Source: Marinobacter sp. BGYM27
Lineage (GTDB): Bacteria > Pseudomonadota > Gammaproteobacteria > Pseudomonadales > Oleiphilaceae
DNA length: 64,000 bases
Assembly (NCBI GenBank): GCA_025153445.1
Contig: JANZNS010000003.1
Location: forward strand, 124,001-188,000
Direction of reading: 5' to 3'
The translations under genes and the position numbers were made by a program. Positions 41,409-50,016 of this stretch are shown here, in pieces. How positions within the stretch are numbered: position 1 is the stretch's first letter; each line of letters starts with the position of its first letter. The notes beneath the pieces were generated by a model that was not told where the DNA came from, ran no database searches, and saw only the letters and a program-made list of their open reading frames with translations.

Positions 41409-42470
41409 TCAGAGTAAGTCGTCCAAATCCATCACATCGGCATCCGACGCGCTGTCCGGGCTCATCTTTCCGAAATGGGTGCGCGGTGTGCGATAGCCAT
41501 ATTCGGCGGACCAGTACTTGTCAGACACATGCAGGATCACAGCGCTGCCAATTTCATCGACCAGGCGATAGTCTTCGCTCTTCTTGATTGTTTTTTCAGA
41601 CGCCGCAAAGCGGGCAATCACATCCTTGATGACATCCTGTCGCCCCTGGGTTTCTGCCGCGACCGCTTCGAGCGCCATTGAAGCCCGGAAACCCGCTTTT
41701 ACGCCGAGTTCTGAACTGTTCTCAAGCAACTCCCAGGGATCCGGCGACATGGTCGGGCGGGTATCCGGGATCAGCAGCCAGACATTGGCGCGAATGGCGT
41801 TGGGGATGCCACCCCACTTCTCGTTATCCACACACTGGGCCGCACGCTCAGCCTGTGGCGCAATATCTTTGGGAACACCCGCTTGCCCGCCAGAACCCGT
41901 GTCATTGGTGATCGCCTGGAGGCCTGTCAAAACGCCCAGAAGGAATGTCAGCTCATCCTGATCTTCGTAAAGGAACGGGCATTCTGCATTCGCATCCGAA
42001 GGATCATATTCATAGGCCCGCATCGCCCTATGGAAGGCTTCCAGCCGGCGGCTGGCTGTCAGCCCATACCAGCGCTTGGCCTGGATACGTGCGTCTTTTG
42101 CTTCTGGCACATCACCCTGAAAGTTGGCTCTCAGGTAACGGAGCTCCTGCTCCCAGGCTTCCTGTTCTGAACAGTTTGCTGCCAACAGTTGCAGCAATGA
42201 GCCGGTGGTATCAGGCGCATCCGTGACCCGGTTAAATGAGTACACCAGTGGGTCCAGTCCTTCGCCCAGTCGGCAGGCCATGTCGGCATCCGACATCTGC
42301 ATTACGTAGGGTGTCGCCTCTGATTCCGAATAGCCTGTCAGCACGACACCGGTAGTCTGATAAACCGGGTTGTATCCACAGCCACCGAGAATGGCCAGAC
42401 ATGCGACCAGAAAAAGACCTTTTCCGGTACGGCTGACCGCCGCTTTTCCGAGGGAATTTGGAGAGTGCAT
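41409..42470 (-). CDS. Large lipoprotein, possible TatT-like TRAP accessory protein
   Basis: A 353-residue lipoprotein. The signal FLVACLAILGGCGYNP has a clean lipobox (LGGC). The start at 42470 (MHSPNSLGKAAV) is chosen because AAGGA lies six bases upstream; the longer frame begins at 42485. The body is mostly helical with no membrane segment and five scattered Cys. It is the first gene of the TRAP operon, 109 bases upstream of the binding-protein gene. TRAP-associated lipoproteins of the TatT type are helical-repeat proteins binding the solute-binding component. That identity is inference from position and composition, not from a recognised motif. Confidence 0.65.
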   Translation of the reverse strand: MHSPNSLGKAAVSRTGKGLFLVACLAILGGCGYNPVYQTTGVVLTGYSESEATPYVMQMSDADMACRLGEGLDPLVYSFNRVTDAPDTTGSLLQLLAANCSEQEAWEQELRYLRANFQGDVPEAKDARIQAKRWYGLTASRRLEAFHRAMRAYEYDPSDANAECPFLYEDQDELTFLLGVLTGLQAITNDTGSGGQAGVPKDIAPQAERAAQCVDNEKWGGIPNAIRANVWLLIPDTRPTMSPDPWELLENSSELGVKAGFRASMALEAVAAETQGRQDVIKDVIARFAASEKTIKKSEDYRLVDEIGSAVILHVSDKYWSAEYGYRTPRTHFGKMSPDSASDADVMDLDDLL

Positions 42471-42848
42471 TCGCGATCCTTTCACTGTTTGTTATTGTCG
42501 ATCAGGAGTCGGTCAACCTTCTGTTCCGGGCAAAACGCGCCCCGGTAACAAAAGGTAACTCCACAAGCTGATTGCAGGATGCGACGCATTTCATCGTGAG
42601 TGAATGACCTGATTGCCGGTAAATCAGGCCAATCAGGCCAATCAGGCCAACACGAAAGCGACATACCCAAGGGGTAACCTGCCTGAAAGGAAACGGCGGG
42701 AAGCAGTAAAAAGATTCAGGAAAGAACGGAAAAACCGATAGATCACGCCGGATTCCGCTGAAGTGTGGAGCCAGGAAAAACCTTGCATAACGCCTGGCTG
42801 CTTTTCCAAAAAACATCACTGAAGAGCCCGCAAATCATGACGCGCCTA
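42471..42848. other. Intergenic region between TRAP operon and atuR
   Basis: About 378 bases with no supported gene. It holds the promoter of the minus-strand TRAP operon, the 9-bp tandem repeat at 42622-42648, and near 42769-42799 an inverted repeat (AGCCAGG / CCTGGCT, 17-base loop) followed by a short T run on the plus strand, a weak terminator candidate. The minus-strand open frames here encode the repeat as Trp-Pro-Asp units and are not credible genes. Confidence 0.4.
42622..42648. repeat. 9-bp tandem repeat (AATCAGGCC x3)
   Basis: Three perfect consecutive copies of AATCAGGCC, with a further partial copy (GACCTGATT, inverted sense) just upstream at 42607-42615. It lies in the promoter-containing gap upstream of the TRAP operon. 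Such short tandem repeats can change copy number by slippage. Confidence 0.8.
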
Positions 42849-43460
42849 TCAGGCTAACTGGAGCATTGCCATCACTTGATCGGCCAATTGATCCAAAGTG
42901 ATGGGGCCATCCTGGCGATACCAGGTCACGGTCCAACTCAGCGCCCCCGTGAGCATTCGGCGAACAATGAACGGATCGGCGTTTACCCCACCTGACTGTT
43001 TCAACTCACCCAGCACATCAAGCCAGATTTTCTCGTAGACGTCCCGCAACTTGAGAATATCGCTCTGGGCATCGACCGACAGGCTCCGCCACTCAAACAC
43101 CAGCACGGCCATCGCCTCACCGGTCTGCCCGTTGATCGATTCCAGTTCACAGCGCACCAGCGCCCTTAACCGGTCAACGGGCGCCTGAGCCTCCGCCACC
43201 GCGTGGCGCATCAGTGCCGTGTTCAGCAATATCGTCTCGACCATCACCGCCTTAAGAATCTCTTCTTTGGTGCGAAAGTGATGAAACAGACTGCCGGACT
43301 GGATACCGATTGCAGCCGCCAGATCACGCACGGTTGTGCGCTCATAGCCTTTGTCGCGGAACAGCCTTGCCGCTTCTCTGAGTAACCGCCCCCGCGCGCC
43401 ATTCGGATCTGAAATGACATTATCGGCAACCAACTGGGCGAAGATTGATTTAGGGGTCAC
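42849..43460 (-). CDS. atuR: TetR-family repressor AtuR
   Basis: A 203-residue TetR-type regulator, divergent from the atu genes. The N-terminal HTH is clear (LLREAARLFRDKGYERTTVRDLAAAIGIQSGSLFHHF). The helical C-terminal domain would bind an acyl-CoA-like inducer. The frame extends to 43694, but the GTG at 43460 (VTPKSIFAQLVADN) gives a normal TetR length. In Pseudomonas aeruginosa AtuR represses the atu genes by binding inverted repeats between atuR and atuA. A matching palindrome is present here at 43550-43567. Assignment as AtuR rests on the full atu gene order beside it. Confidence 0.88.
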   Translation of the reverse strand: MTPKSIFAQLVADNVISDPNGARGRLLREAARLFRDKGYERTTVRDLAAAIGIQSGSLFHHFRTKEEILKAVMVETILLNTALMRHAVAEAQAPVDRLRALVRCELESINGQTGEAMAVLVFEWRSLSVDAQSDILKLRDVYEKIWLDVLGELKQSGGVNADPFIVRRMLTGALSWTVTWYRQDGPITLDQLADQVMAMLQLA

Positions 43461-43521
43461 TGAGTAAATTCCGTTCAAAGGTGAATAGGGACGCAAGCAG
43501 GCATGGCAGCGCCTGCTGACG

Positions 43522-43549
43522 ATTGTAACCCGAAGCCGGCTATTTACAA
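43522..43549 (-). promoter_or_regulatory. Putative atuR promoter
   Basis: On the minus strand, TTGTAA (complement of 43544-43549), a 16-base spacer, and TACAAT (complement of 43522-43527) form a sigma-70-like promoter directed at atuR. Its -35 box directly abuts the palindromic operator, so AtuR would block its own promoter as well. Confidence 0.6.
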
Positions 43550-43572
43550 ACCAAGCGCTTGCTTGGTATTGT
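43543..43572 (+). promoter_or_regulatory. Putative atuA promoter
   Basis: TTTACA at 43543-43548 and TATTGT at 43567-43572 are 18 bases apart, facing atuA 45 bases downstream. The whole spacer is occupied by the AtuR-type palindrome, so a bound repressor would exclude RNA polymerase. Confidence 0.65.
43550..43567. promoter_or_regulatory. Candidate AtuR operator (inverted repeat)
   Basis: The sequence ACCAAGCGCTTGCTTGGT contains ACCAAGC / GCTTGGT arms separated by four bases, and an inner CAAGCGCTTG palindrome. This form is common for TetR-family operators. It fills the spacer of the putative atuA promoter and touches the -35 of the putative atuR promoter. A second, different inverted repeat (AGCAGGC / GCCTGCT, 43496-43517) lies nearer atuR. 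Confidence 0.7.
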
Positions 43573-43616
43573 CGTTTGCACGCTGTCCCATGTTGGCTCA
43601 ACCCTTCGAGGAACCC

Positions 43617-45437
43617 ATGACTGACACCACCAAAACCCTGCGAATCGGCTGCTCTGCTGCCTTCTGGGGAGATACCGAAACCGCCGCCAGACAACTGGTT
43701 GAAAAGGGCAATCTCGACTACCTCGTATCGGATTATCTGGCCGAAATCACCCTGTCGATCATGGCCGGCCAGCGCATGAAGGACCCCAAAGCAGGCTACG
43801 CCCGGGATTTTGTGCAGACGGTTATGGGGCCGCTATTAAGCGACATCCAGTCCCGGGGCATCAAAGTCATCAGCAACGCCGGCGGTGTTAATCCCAAAGC
43901 CTGCCGCGATGCATTGCAGGCACTGTGCGAAGCACAGGGCATTGATCTGAAGATCGCTCTGGTGCTGGGCGACGACCTGCTCCCTGCCAAGAAGCAACTC
44001 GCCGATCAGGATATTCGCGAGATGACCACAGGTGATGCGATGCCGCCGATGATGGTCAGCCTCAATGCTTATCTGGGGGCACCTGGGCTGGTGGCCGCAC
44101 TGGATGCAGGGGCCGACATTATTATTACCGGACGTATTGCCGACAGTGCGCTGGTGTTGGCGCCGCTGGTTCATGAATTCGGCTGGGCCTGGGATGATTA
44201 CGACAAACTGGCCCAAGGCAGCCTCGCCGGGCATCTGGTCGAGTGCGGTGCGCAAGCCACCGGCGGCAACTTTACCGACTGGGAAGACGTTGCCGACGGC
44301 TACGCTGATATGGGCTTCCCGATTGTTGAAGTCAGTGCCAACGGTGACTTCATAATGACCAAGCCGGACGACACCGGCGGCAAGGTCAGCCGCGGAACCG
44401 TGGCGGAGCAGCTCGTATACGAGATCGGCGACCCGCGCGCCTACCTGTTGCCAGATGTGACCTGCGATTTCACCGGCGTCACCCTTACCGAAACCGGGCC
44501 GGACCAGGTTAAAGTCGTCGGCGCCAAAGGACTCGCGCCGACAGATACCTACAAAGCCTCCGGCACCTGGCCTGACGGTCACAAGTGCACCGTCACCTTC
44601 CTGATCGGCGGCATTGACGCCCGACGCAAGGCCGACGCTGTGGCAAAAGCCATTCTCGCCAAGACATCCGCTCTCTTCGAAGCACGCGGCCTGGCACCCT
44701 ACTCTGAAACCAGTGTTGAACTGCTAGGTACCGAAGCCACTTACGGCGACCACTCACGTGCAGGAGCCTGCCGGGAAGTGGTGGTCAAAATCAGCGGGGC
44801 GCACCCCAAGAAAGAAGCGCTTGTGCTCTTCTCGCGGGAAATCGCCCAGGCCGCAACCGGAATGGCGCCAGGCCTGACAGGCATCGTCGGTGGCCGGCCA
44901 ACCGTGTGGCCAAAGATTCGCCTTTATTCCTGTCTGGTGCCGAAAGATCAGCTGAAAGTCAGTATCGAGATCAACGGCGAGACATCACCTGTCAGCATTC
45001 GCACCGAAGGCGCGCCGTTACCCGATCTGCCTGCCGCACCGTCTTCAGGACACGCACCTGCCACTGACACCCGCGTTCGCCTGATCGATCTGGCCTGGGC
45101 TCGCAGTGGTGACAAAGGCGATCACAGCAATATCGGCGTGGTCGCGCGGCACCCGGACTACGTACCGTTTATAGACGCCGCACTCACACCCGAAGCCGTC
45201 GCCGAGTGGATGCGCCATGTCTTGCATCCCGATAACGGACGCGTGACCCGCTGGGCCATGCCCGGCATAAGCGGCTTCAACTTTTTGCTGGAGCACAGTC
45301 TGGGCGGCGGTGGTGTCGCCAGCCTGAGGATCGATCCGCAGGGCAAGGCGTTTGCCCAACAACTTCTGGAGATGCCAGTGCCGATTGCAAAAGCGGCATT
45401 ACGTTCAGCAACAGCACATTCAAGGACTGCATCATGA
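43617..45437 (+). CDS. atuA: AtuA, acyclic terpene utilisation protein (DUF1446 type)
   Basis: AtuA is the first gene of the atu cluster. The main body (about 8-450) matches the DUF1446/AtuA family ([79 protein letters not shown]). The C-terminal 120 residues form a second conserved domain ([34 protein letters not shown]). Its biochemical activity is not established; in Pseudomonas it is needed for growth on citronellol or geranyl compounds. The frame extends to 43503, but the ATG at 43617 with GAGGAA upstream is chosen, giving 606 residues. It overlaps atuB by four bases (ATGA). Confidence 0.92.
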   Translation: MTDTTKTLRIGCSAAFWGDTETAARQLVEKGNLDYLVSDYLAEITLSIMAGQRMKDPKAGYARDFVQTVMGPLLSDIQSRGIKVISNAGGVNPKACRDALQALCEAQGIDLKIALVLGDDLLPAKKQLADQDIREMTTGDAMPPMMVSLNAYLGAPGLVAALDAGADIIITGRIADSALVLAPLVHEFGWAWDDYDKLAQGSLAGHLVECGAQATGGNFTDWEDVADGYADMGFPIVEVSANGDFIMTKPDDTGGKVSRGTVAEQLVYEIGDPRAYLLPDVTCDFTGVTLTETGPDQVKVVGAKGLAPTDTYKASGTWPDGHKCTVTFLIGGIDARRKADAVAKAILAKTSALFEARGLAPYSETSVELLGTEATYGDHSRAGACREVVVKISGAHPKKEALVLFSREIAQAATGMAPGLTGIVGGRPTVWPKIRLYSCLVPKDQLKVSIEINGETSPVSIRTEGAPLPDLPAAPSSGHAPATDTRVRLIDLAWARSGDKGDHSNIGVVARHPDYVPFIDAALTPEAVAEWMRHVLHPDNGRVTRWAMPGISGFNFLLEHSLGGGGVASLRIDPQGKAFAQQLLEMPVPIAKAALRSATAHSRTAS

Positions 45438-46300
45438 GCTATCAATCCATTCTTCGGGCCGGACTGTTTGAAGGCCAAACCATCATCGTCACTGGCGGTG
45501 GCTCGGGTATCGGGCGCTGCACAGCCCACGAGCTGGCGTCACTGGGCGCCCATGTGGTGCTGGTCGGACGCAAGCAGGACAAGCTGGACTCAGTGCTGGC
45601 CGAGATAACCGAAGATGGTGGCGACGCCTCAGCTTATGCCTGCGATATCCGCGAAGAGGAAAAGGTTGCGGCCACCGTGCGTGAAATAGTCAAACAGCGT
45701 GGCCAGATCCACGGACTGGTCAACAATGCGGGCGGGCAGTTTCCATCGCCACTGGCCTCTATCAATCAGAAAGGCTGGGAAACCGTGGTCCGCACCAATC
45801 TGACCGGTGGCTTTCTGATGGCGCGCGAAACCTATAACCAGAGCATGTCCAAAAACGGCGGCGCTATCGTCAACATCGTCGCCGATATGTGGGGCGGCAT
45901 GCCCGGCATGGGGCATTCCGGTGCAGCACGTTCCGGCATGGTCAACTTCACCCAGACCGCGTCGGTGGAATGGGGCACCTCGGGCGTGCGTGTGAATGCC
46001 GTCGCTCCCGGCTGGATTGCCTCCAGCGGCATGGATACCTATCCCGAACAGATGAAACAGTGGATCCGCGGACTGGCGGACGCCGTGCCCCTCAAACGCA
46101 TCGGCACAGAAGCAGAAGTCAGCGCCGCCATCTGTTTCCTGCTCTGTCCCGGCGCGGCCTTTATCAATGGCGACACCTTGCGAATTGATGGCGGAGGCTC
46201 GCAGGGCGGGCGCGTCTGGCCGCTACCGAAAGCAAAAAACAACGCGCCCTTTAACGGCTTTCATCGCGCTACAGCGCCCAAAGTACTGAGCGACGACTGA
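45434..46300 (+). CDS. atuB: AtuB, short-chain dehydrogenase/reductase (PECR/DECR-like)
   Basis: A 288-residue SDR. The cofactor motif [15 protein letters not shown] is at residues 17-31 and NNAGG follows near residue 97. The normal catalytic Tyr-xxx-Lys is replaced: the aligned region reads [14 protein letters not shown], as in peroxisomal trans-2-enoyl-CoA reductase and 2,4-dienoyl-CoA reductase relatives. A role in reducing or isomerising an unsaturated terpenoid acyl-CoA fits better than alcohol oxidation, but this is inference. The start overlaps the atuA stop. Confidence 0.9.
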   Translation: MSYQSILRAGLFEGQTIIVTGGGSGIGRCTAHELASLGAHVVLVGRKQDKLDSVLAEITEDGGDASAYACDIREEEKVAATVREIVKQRGQIHGLVNNAGGQFPSPLASINQKGWETVVRTNLTGGFLMARETYNQSMSKNGGAIVNIVADMWGGMPGMGHSGAARSGMVNFTQTASVEWGTSGVRVNAVAPGWIASSGMDTYPEQMKQWIRGLADAVPLKRIGTEAEVSAAICFLLCPGAAFINGDTLRIDGGGSQGGRVWPLPKAKNNAPFNGFHRATAPKVLSDD

Positions 46301-46311
46301 GGACGGACCGC

Positions 46312-47928
46312 ATGCAGATTCTGGAATCCGCGATAGATCCCCAATCGGCAGAGTTCGCCGAAAATGCTGCTGCCACCCAGATCCATATCGACCTGTTCCG
46401 GGAAGTGGAGCACAAGGTTCTGGCGCTGGCCGAAGCTGCTCGGGAGAAGTTCACCAAAAAAGACAAGCTGCTGCCAAGAGAGCGGATTAACCGCTTGCTG
46501 GATCGCGGCACCCCCTTTCTCGAACTCTGCTCGCTCGCCGGCTATAAGATGTACGACGACAAAGACGGCAGCCTGGCCGGCGGCGGCATCATCGCAGGTA
46601 TCGGCTCGGTCAGTGGCATCCGATGCCTCGTAGTCGCCAGCAACAGCGCAATCAAGGGGGGCACCATTACGCCGGCCGGGCTCGACAAAACCCTGCGCCT
46701 GCAACAGATCGCGATGGAGAACAAACTGCCGGTGGTGTCCTTGTCCGAAAGCGGCGGCGCCAACCTGAACTATGCCACCGATATCTTTGTGCTTGGCGCT
46801 AGAGGCTTTGCCAATCAGGCGCGCATGTCGGCCGCGGGTATTCCGCAAGTCACGGTGGTACACGGCAACGCCACTGCCGGCGGCGCCTATCAGCCAGGCT
46901 TGTCCGACTATGTGATTGTGGTGCGCAACAAGGCCAAGATGTTCCTCGCAGGCCCCCCCCTATTGAAAGCAGCCACCGGCGAAATCGCCACGGATGAGGA
47001 ACTGGGCGGCGCTGAAATGCATGCCGAAATTGCGGGCACGGCCGAATACCTGGCCGAGAACGATGCCGACGCTATCCGCGAGGCCCGGGATGTAATGGAT
47101 GCGCTGGCATGGAATGAAACACTGGCGCCAGCCAAAGAGGTTGAGTGGGAAGAGCCACGCTACTCTCCCGACGAACTGCCCGGCGTGATCCCGGCCGATC
47201 CCAAAAAACCGTATGACGTGCGCGAAATCGTCGCCCGAATTGCCGATGGCTCCCGTTTTCAGGATTTCAAAGCTGCATACGACGATCAGACCGTTTGCGG
47301 CACGATCCGGTTGTGCGGTCACCGGGTTGGCATTATCGGCAACAACGGGCCAATCACGCCCGCCGGTGCAACCAAGGCCAGCCAGTTTATTCAACTGTGT
47401 GATCTGGCCGGCACGCCGTTGCTGTTTTTGCACAACACCACCGGTTTCATGGTCGGCACTCACGCCGAGCAGAATGGCATCATCAAACATGGTTCGAAGA
47501 TGATTCAGGCTGTCGCCAATTGTCGCGTGCCCAAGCTGGCTGTGGTGGTCGGCGGCTCATATGGCGCCGGTAACTATGCCATGTGCGGGCGCGGTCTGGA
47601 CCCCCGTTTTATTTTCGCCTGGCCTAACAGCCGCACCGCCGTGATGGGTCCGGCTCAGGCCGGCAAGGTCATGCGTATCGTTGCGGAAGACAAGCAACGC
47701 CGCAGCGGTATCGAGCCGGAGGCCAAGACGCTGGATTTCCTTGAACAAGCCACTGCAAAGAAACTCGAAGACGGCTCCACCGCGTTATTCGGCACCGCCC
47801 GCCTCTGGGATGACGGTCTGATCGACCCGCGCGACACCCGCAAGGTGCTGGCGATGGCGCTATCTGTAATAAGAGAAGCAGAACGACGGGAATTGCGGCC
47901 AAACAGCTACGGCGTCGCACGATTTTAA
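46312..47928 (+). CDS. atuC: AtuC, geranyl-CoA carboxylase beta (carboxyltransferase) subunit
   Basis: The 538-residue acyl-CoA carboxyltransferase subunit works with AtuF to carboxylate geranyl-CoA to isohexenylglutaconyl-CoA. Two crotonase-like halves are visible: the N half with ERINRLLDRGTPFLELCSLAG, GGTITPAG and SESGGANL, and the C half with FLHNTTGFMVGTHAEQNGII, VGGSYGAGNYAMCGRGLDPR and RTAVMGPAQAGKVM. It is closest to methylcrotonyl-CoA carboxylase beta. The identity as geranyl-CoA carboxylase rather than a LiuB-type enzyme comes from its position in a complete atu cluster. Confidence 0.93.
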   Translation: MQILESAIDPQSAEFAENAAATQIHIDLFREVEHKVLALAEAAREKFTKKDKLLPRERINRLLDRGTPFLELCSLAGYKMYDDKDGSLAGGGIIAGIGSVSGIRCLVVASNSAIKGGTITPAGLDKTLRLQQIAMENKLPVVSLSESGGANLNYATDIFVLGARGFANQARMSAAGIPQVTVVHGNATAGGAYQPGLSDYVIVVRNKAKMFLAGPPLLKAATGEIATDEELGGAEMHAEIAGTAEYLAENDADAIREARDVMDALAWNETLAPAKEVEWEEPRYSPDELPGVIPADPKKPYDVREIVARIADGSRFQDFKAAYDDQTVCGTIRLCGHRVGIIGNNGPITPAGATKASQFIQLCDLAGTPLLFLHNTTGFMVGTHAEQNGIIKHGSKMIQAVANCRVPKLAVVVGGSYGAGNYAMCGRGLDPRFIFAWPNSRTAVMGPAQAGKVMRIVAEDKQRRSGIEPEAKTLDFLEQATAKKLEDGSTALFGTARLWDDGLIDPRDTRKVLAMALSVIREAERRELRPNSYGVARF

Positions 47929-47986
47929 TTTTGAACCTTCAAATAAAAAACGCCACCACAGGCACACAGAATCAAGGTGAGATCAC

Positions 47987-49147
47987 ATGCTATTTACTGA
48001 AGAACATAACGCCTTACGTAAAACCGTCCGCGACTTCGTAGAAAAGGAAATCAACCCGCACTGCGACGAATGGGAAAAAGCCGGCGAATTCCCGATCCAC
48101 GACGTTTTCAAAAAACTCGGCAACCTCGGGCTGCTGGGCATTCACAAACCCGAAGCCTATGGCGGAATGGGACTGGACTACAGCTACAACCTGGTGGTCG
48201 CCGAAGAGCTCGGCATGGCCCACTGCGGCGGCGTTCCTCTTGCCATTGGCGTACAGACCGACATGTGCACCCCGGCCCTCAGCCGTTTTGGTTCGGATGC
48301 CCTGAAGCAGGAATTCCTGACACCTGCCATAGCAGGTGACAGCGTGGGCTGCATCGGCGTCAGTGAAGTGGGCGCAGGGTCTGACGTCGCAGGCCTCAAG
48401 ACCACCGCGCGCAAAGACGGCGACGACTACATCATCAACGGCGCCAAGATGTGGATCACCAACTCCCCGAGTGCAGACTTTATCTGCCTGCTGGCGAACA
48501 CCTCTGACGACAAGCCCCACAAGAACAAATCGCTGATTATCGTGCCGATGAACAGCCCGGGCATTTCGCTCTCGACCAAACTGGACAAACTGGGTATGCG
48601 CTCGTCGGAAACCGCTCAGGTGTTCTTCGATGATGTGCGGGTGCCGCAACGCAACAGAATCGGCGCCGAAGGCACCGGCTTTATGATGCAGATGGTGCAG
48701 TTCCAGGAAGAACGCATGTGGGGCGCGGCCAACGTTATCAAGGCGCTCGAACTGTGCATCGAGAAAACCATTGAATACTGCCGCGAGCGGGAAACGTTCG
48801 GCCAGCCACTGATCAACAACCAGTACATCCACTTCCGTCTGGCCGAGCTGCAAACCGAAGTGGAAGCCCTGCGCGCTCTCACCTATCAGGCCTGCGAGCT
48901 CCATATCCAGGGCAAGGACGTGACCAAACTGGCGTCGATGGCCAAGCTCAAGGCCGGCCGTCTGGGCCGTGAAGTCACCGACAGCTGCCTGCAATACTGG
49001 GGCGGCATGGGCTTCATGTGGGACAACCCGCTGTCCCGCTCCTACAGGGACGTGCGTCTGGTCTCCATTGGCGGCGGTGCTGACGAAATCATGCTCGGCA
49101 TCATCTGCAAGCTTATGGGCATTCTGCCCGGCAAGCGCAAAGATTGA
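47987..49147 (+). CDS. atuD: AtuD, citronellyl-CoA dehydrogenase
   Basis: A 386-residue FAD acyl-CoA dehydrogenase that would desaturate citronellyl-CoA to geranyl-CoA. Family motifs are CIGVSEVGAGSDVAGLKT (FAD/substrate region), YIINGAKMWITNS, and QYWGGMGFMWDNPLSRSYRDVRLVSIGGGADEIM near the C-terminus. It lies in the position of atuD between the carboxylase beta and hydratase genes. The first codon is preceded by AAGGTGAG. The antisense frame across this gene is a codon-bias shadow. Confidence 0.92.
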   Translation: MLFTEEHNALRKTVRDFVEKEINPHCDEWEKAGEFPIHDVFKKLGNLGLLGIHKPEAYGGMGLDYSYNLVVAEELGMAHCGGVPLAIGVQTDMCTPALSRFGSDALKQEFLTPAIAGDSVGCIGVSEVGAGSDVAGLKTTARKDGDDYIINGAKMWITNSPSADFICLLANTSDDKPHKNKSLIIVPMNSPGISLSTKLDKLGMRSSETAQVFFDDVRVPQRNRIGAEGTGFMMQMVQFQEERMWGAANVIKALELCIEKTIEYCRERETFGQPLINNQYIHFRLAELQTEVEALRALTYQACELHIQGKDVTKLASMAKLKAGRLGREVTDSCLQYWGGMGFMWDNPLSRSYRDVRLVSIGGGADEIMLGIICKLMGILPGKRKD

Positions 49148-49160
49148 ATGGAGCCCCGTC

Positions 49161-49985
49161 ATGATTCAGCTACCGGAATGCGAAACCCTCAGCTTGCAGC
49201 ACGATGGCCCTGCACTGCATGTCACGCTGAGCCGGCCCGACAGCCGCAACGCCATGAGCCTGACCATGGTGCGGGAACTGACGGCGGTATTTGACCGGAT
49301 CGCGAATGAACCGGCGATACGCGCTGTGGTGCTGCGCGGCGCCGGCGGTCATTTCTGTGCAGGTGGCGACATACGCGACATGGCCGCCGCCCGAGCCGCC
49401 AAAGCCGAACCGGGCCAGGATCCGTTTCGGGACCTGAACCGGGCGTTTGGCGAGATGATTCAGCAAGTCAACGAGGCGCCACAGCTGGTTATTGCGGTAC
49501 TGGAAGGCGCGGTGATGGGCGGCGGCTTCGGTTTGGCCTGTGTATCAGACATCGCCATTGCCCGCGACAGTGCCCGCTTTGCCATGCCCGAAACCAGTCT
49601 GGGCATTATCCCGGCGCAAATTGCACCTTTTGTGGTTGAACGCATTGGTTTAACACAAGCGCGTCGGCTGGCGTTGCTCGGATTGCGTATTGAGGGTGCA
49701 GAAGCCCAACAGCTGGGAATCGTTCATCACGTGGAAGGCAGCGATAGCGCGATAGAGGAACGGGTTGCGGACACCGTGAAACAGATCACCCGTTGCGCGC
49801 CCCACGCCACTGCCGCAACCAAAGCGCTACTGCACCGGGTTGGCAAAGAATCCATGACCGGCTTGCTCGACAGCGCCGCCGATCAGTTCGCCTTTGCCGT
49901 TCGCAGTGACGAAGGCGCGGAAGGCACGATGGCTTTTATGCAAAAGCGCTCACCGGCCTGGGCGCAACCGGTCGATGACCAATGA
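49161..49985 (+). CDS. atuE: AtuE, isohexenylglutaconyl-CoA hydratase
   Basis: A 274-residue crotonase-fold hydratase adding water to isohexenylglutaconyl-CoA. Visible are the oxyanion-hole segments FCAGGDIRDM and GAVMGGGFGLACVSDIAIA and the active-site region FAMPETSLGIIPAQIAPFV. The frame is open back to 48969 inside atuD, but the ATG at 49161, 14 bases after the atuD stop and with TGGAG upstream, is the credible start. The next pathway step, an HMG-CoA-lyase-type cleavage, has no gene in this window and may be supplied from elsewhere. Confidence 0.92.
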   Translation: MIQLPECETLSLQHDGPALHVTLSRPDSRNAMSLTMVRELTAVFDRIANEPAIRAVVLRGAGGHFCAGGDIRDMAAARAAKAEPGQDPFRDLNRAFGEMIQQVNEAPQLVIAVLEGAVMGGGFGLACVSDIAIARDSARFAMPETSLGIIPAQIAPFVVERIGLTQARRLALLGLRIEGAEAQQLGIVHHVEGSDSAIEERVADTVKQITRCAPHATAATKALLHRVGKESMTGLLDSAADQFAFAVRSDEGAEGTMAFMQKRSPAWAQPVDDQ

Positions 49986-50016
49986 CACTGTTTCACCCGC
50001 CAGCAGGAGCCGGCTC

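Noticed and set aside
48014-49162. 382-codon open frame on the minus strand
   Set aside because: It lies entirely antisense to atuD, which has all acyl-CoA dehydrogenase motifs. The composition (many His, Gln, Ala) is typical of a codon-bias shadow.
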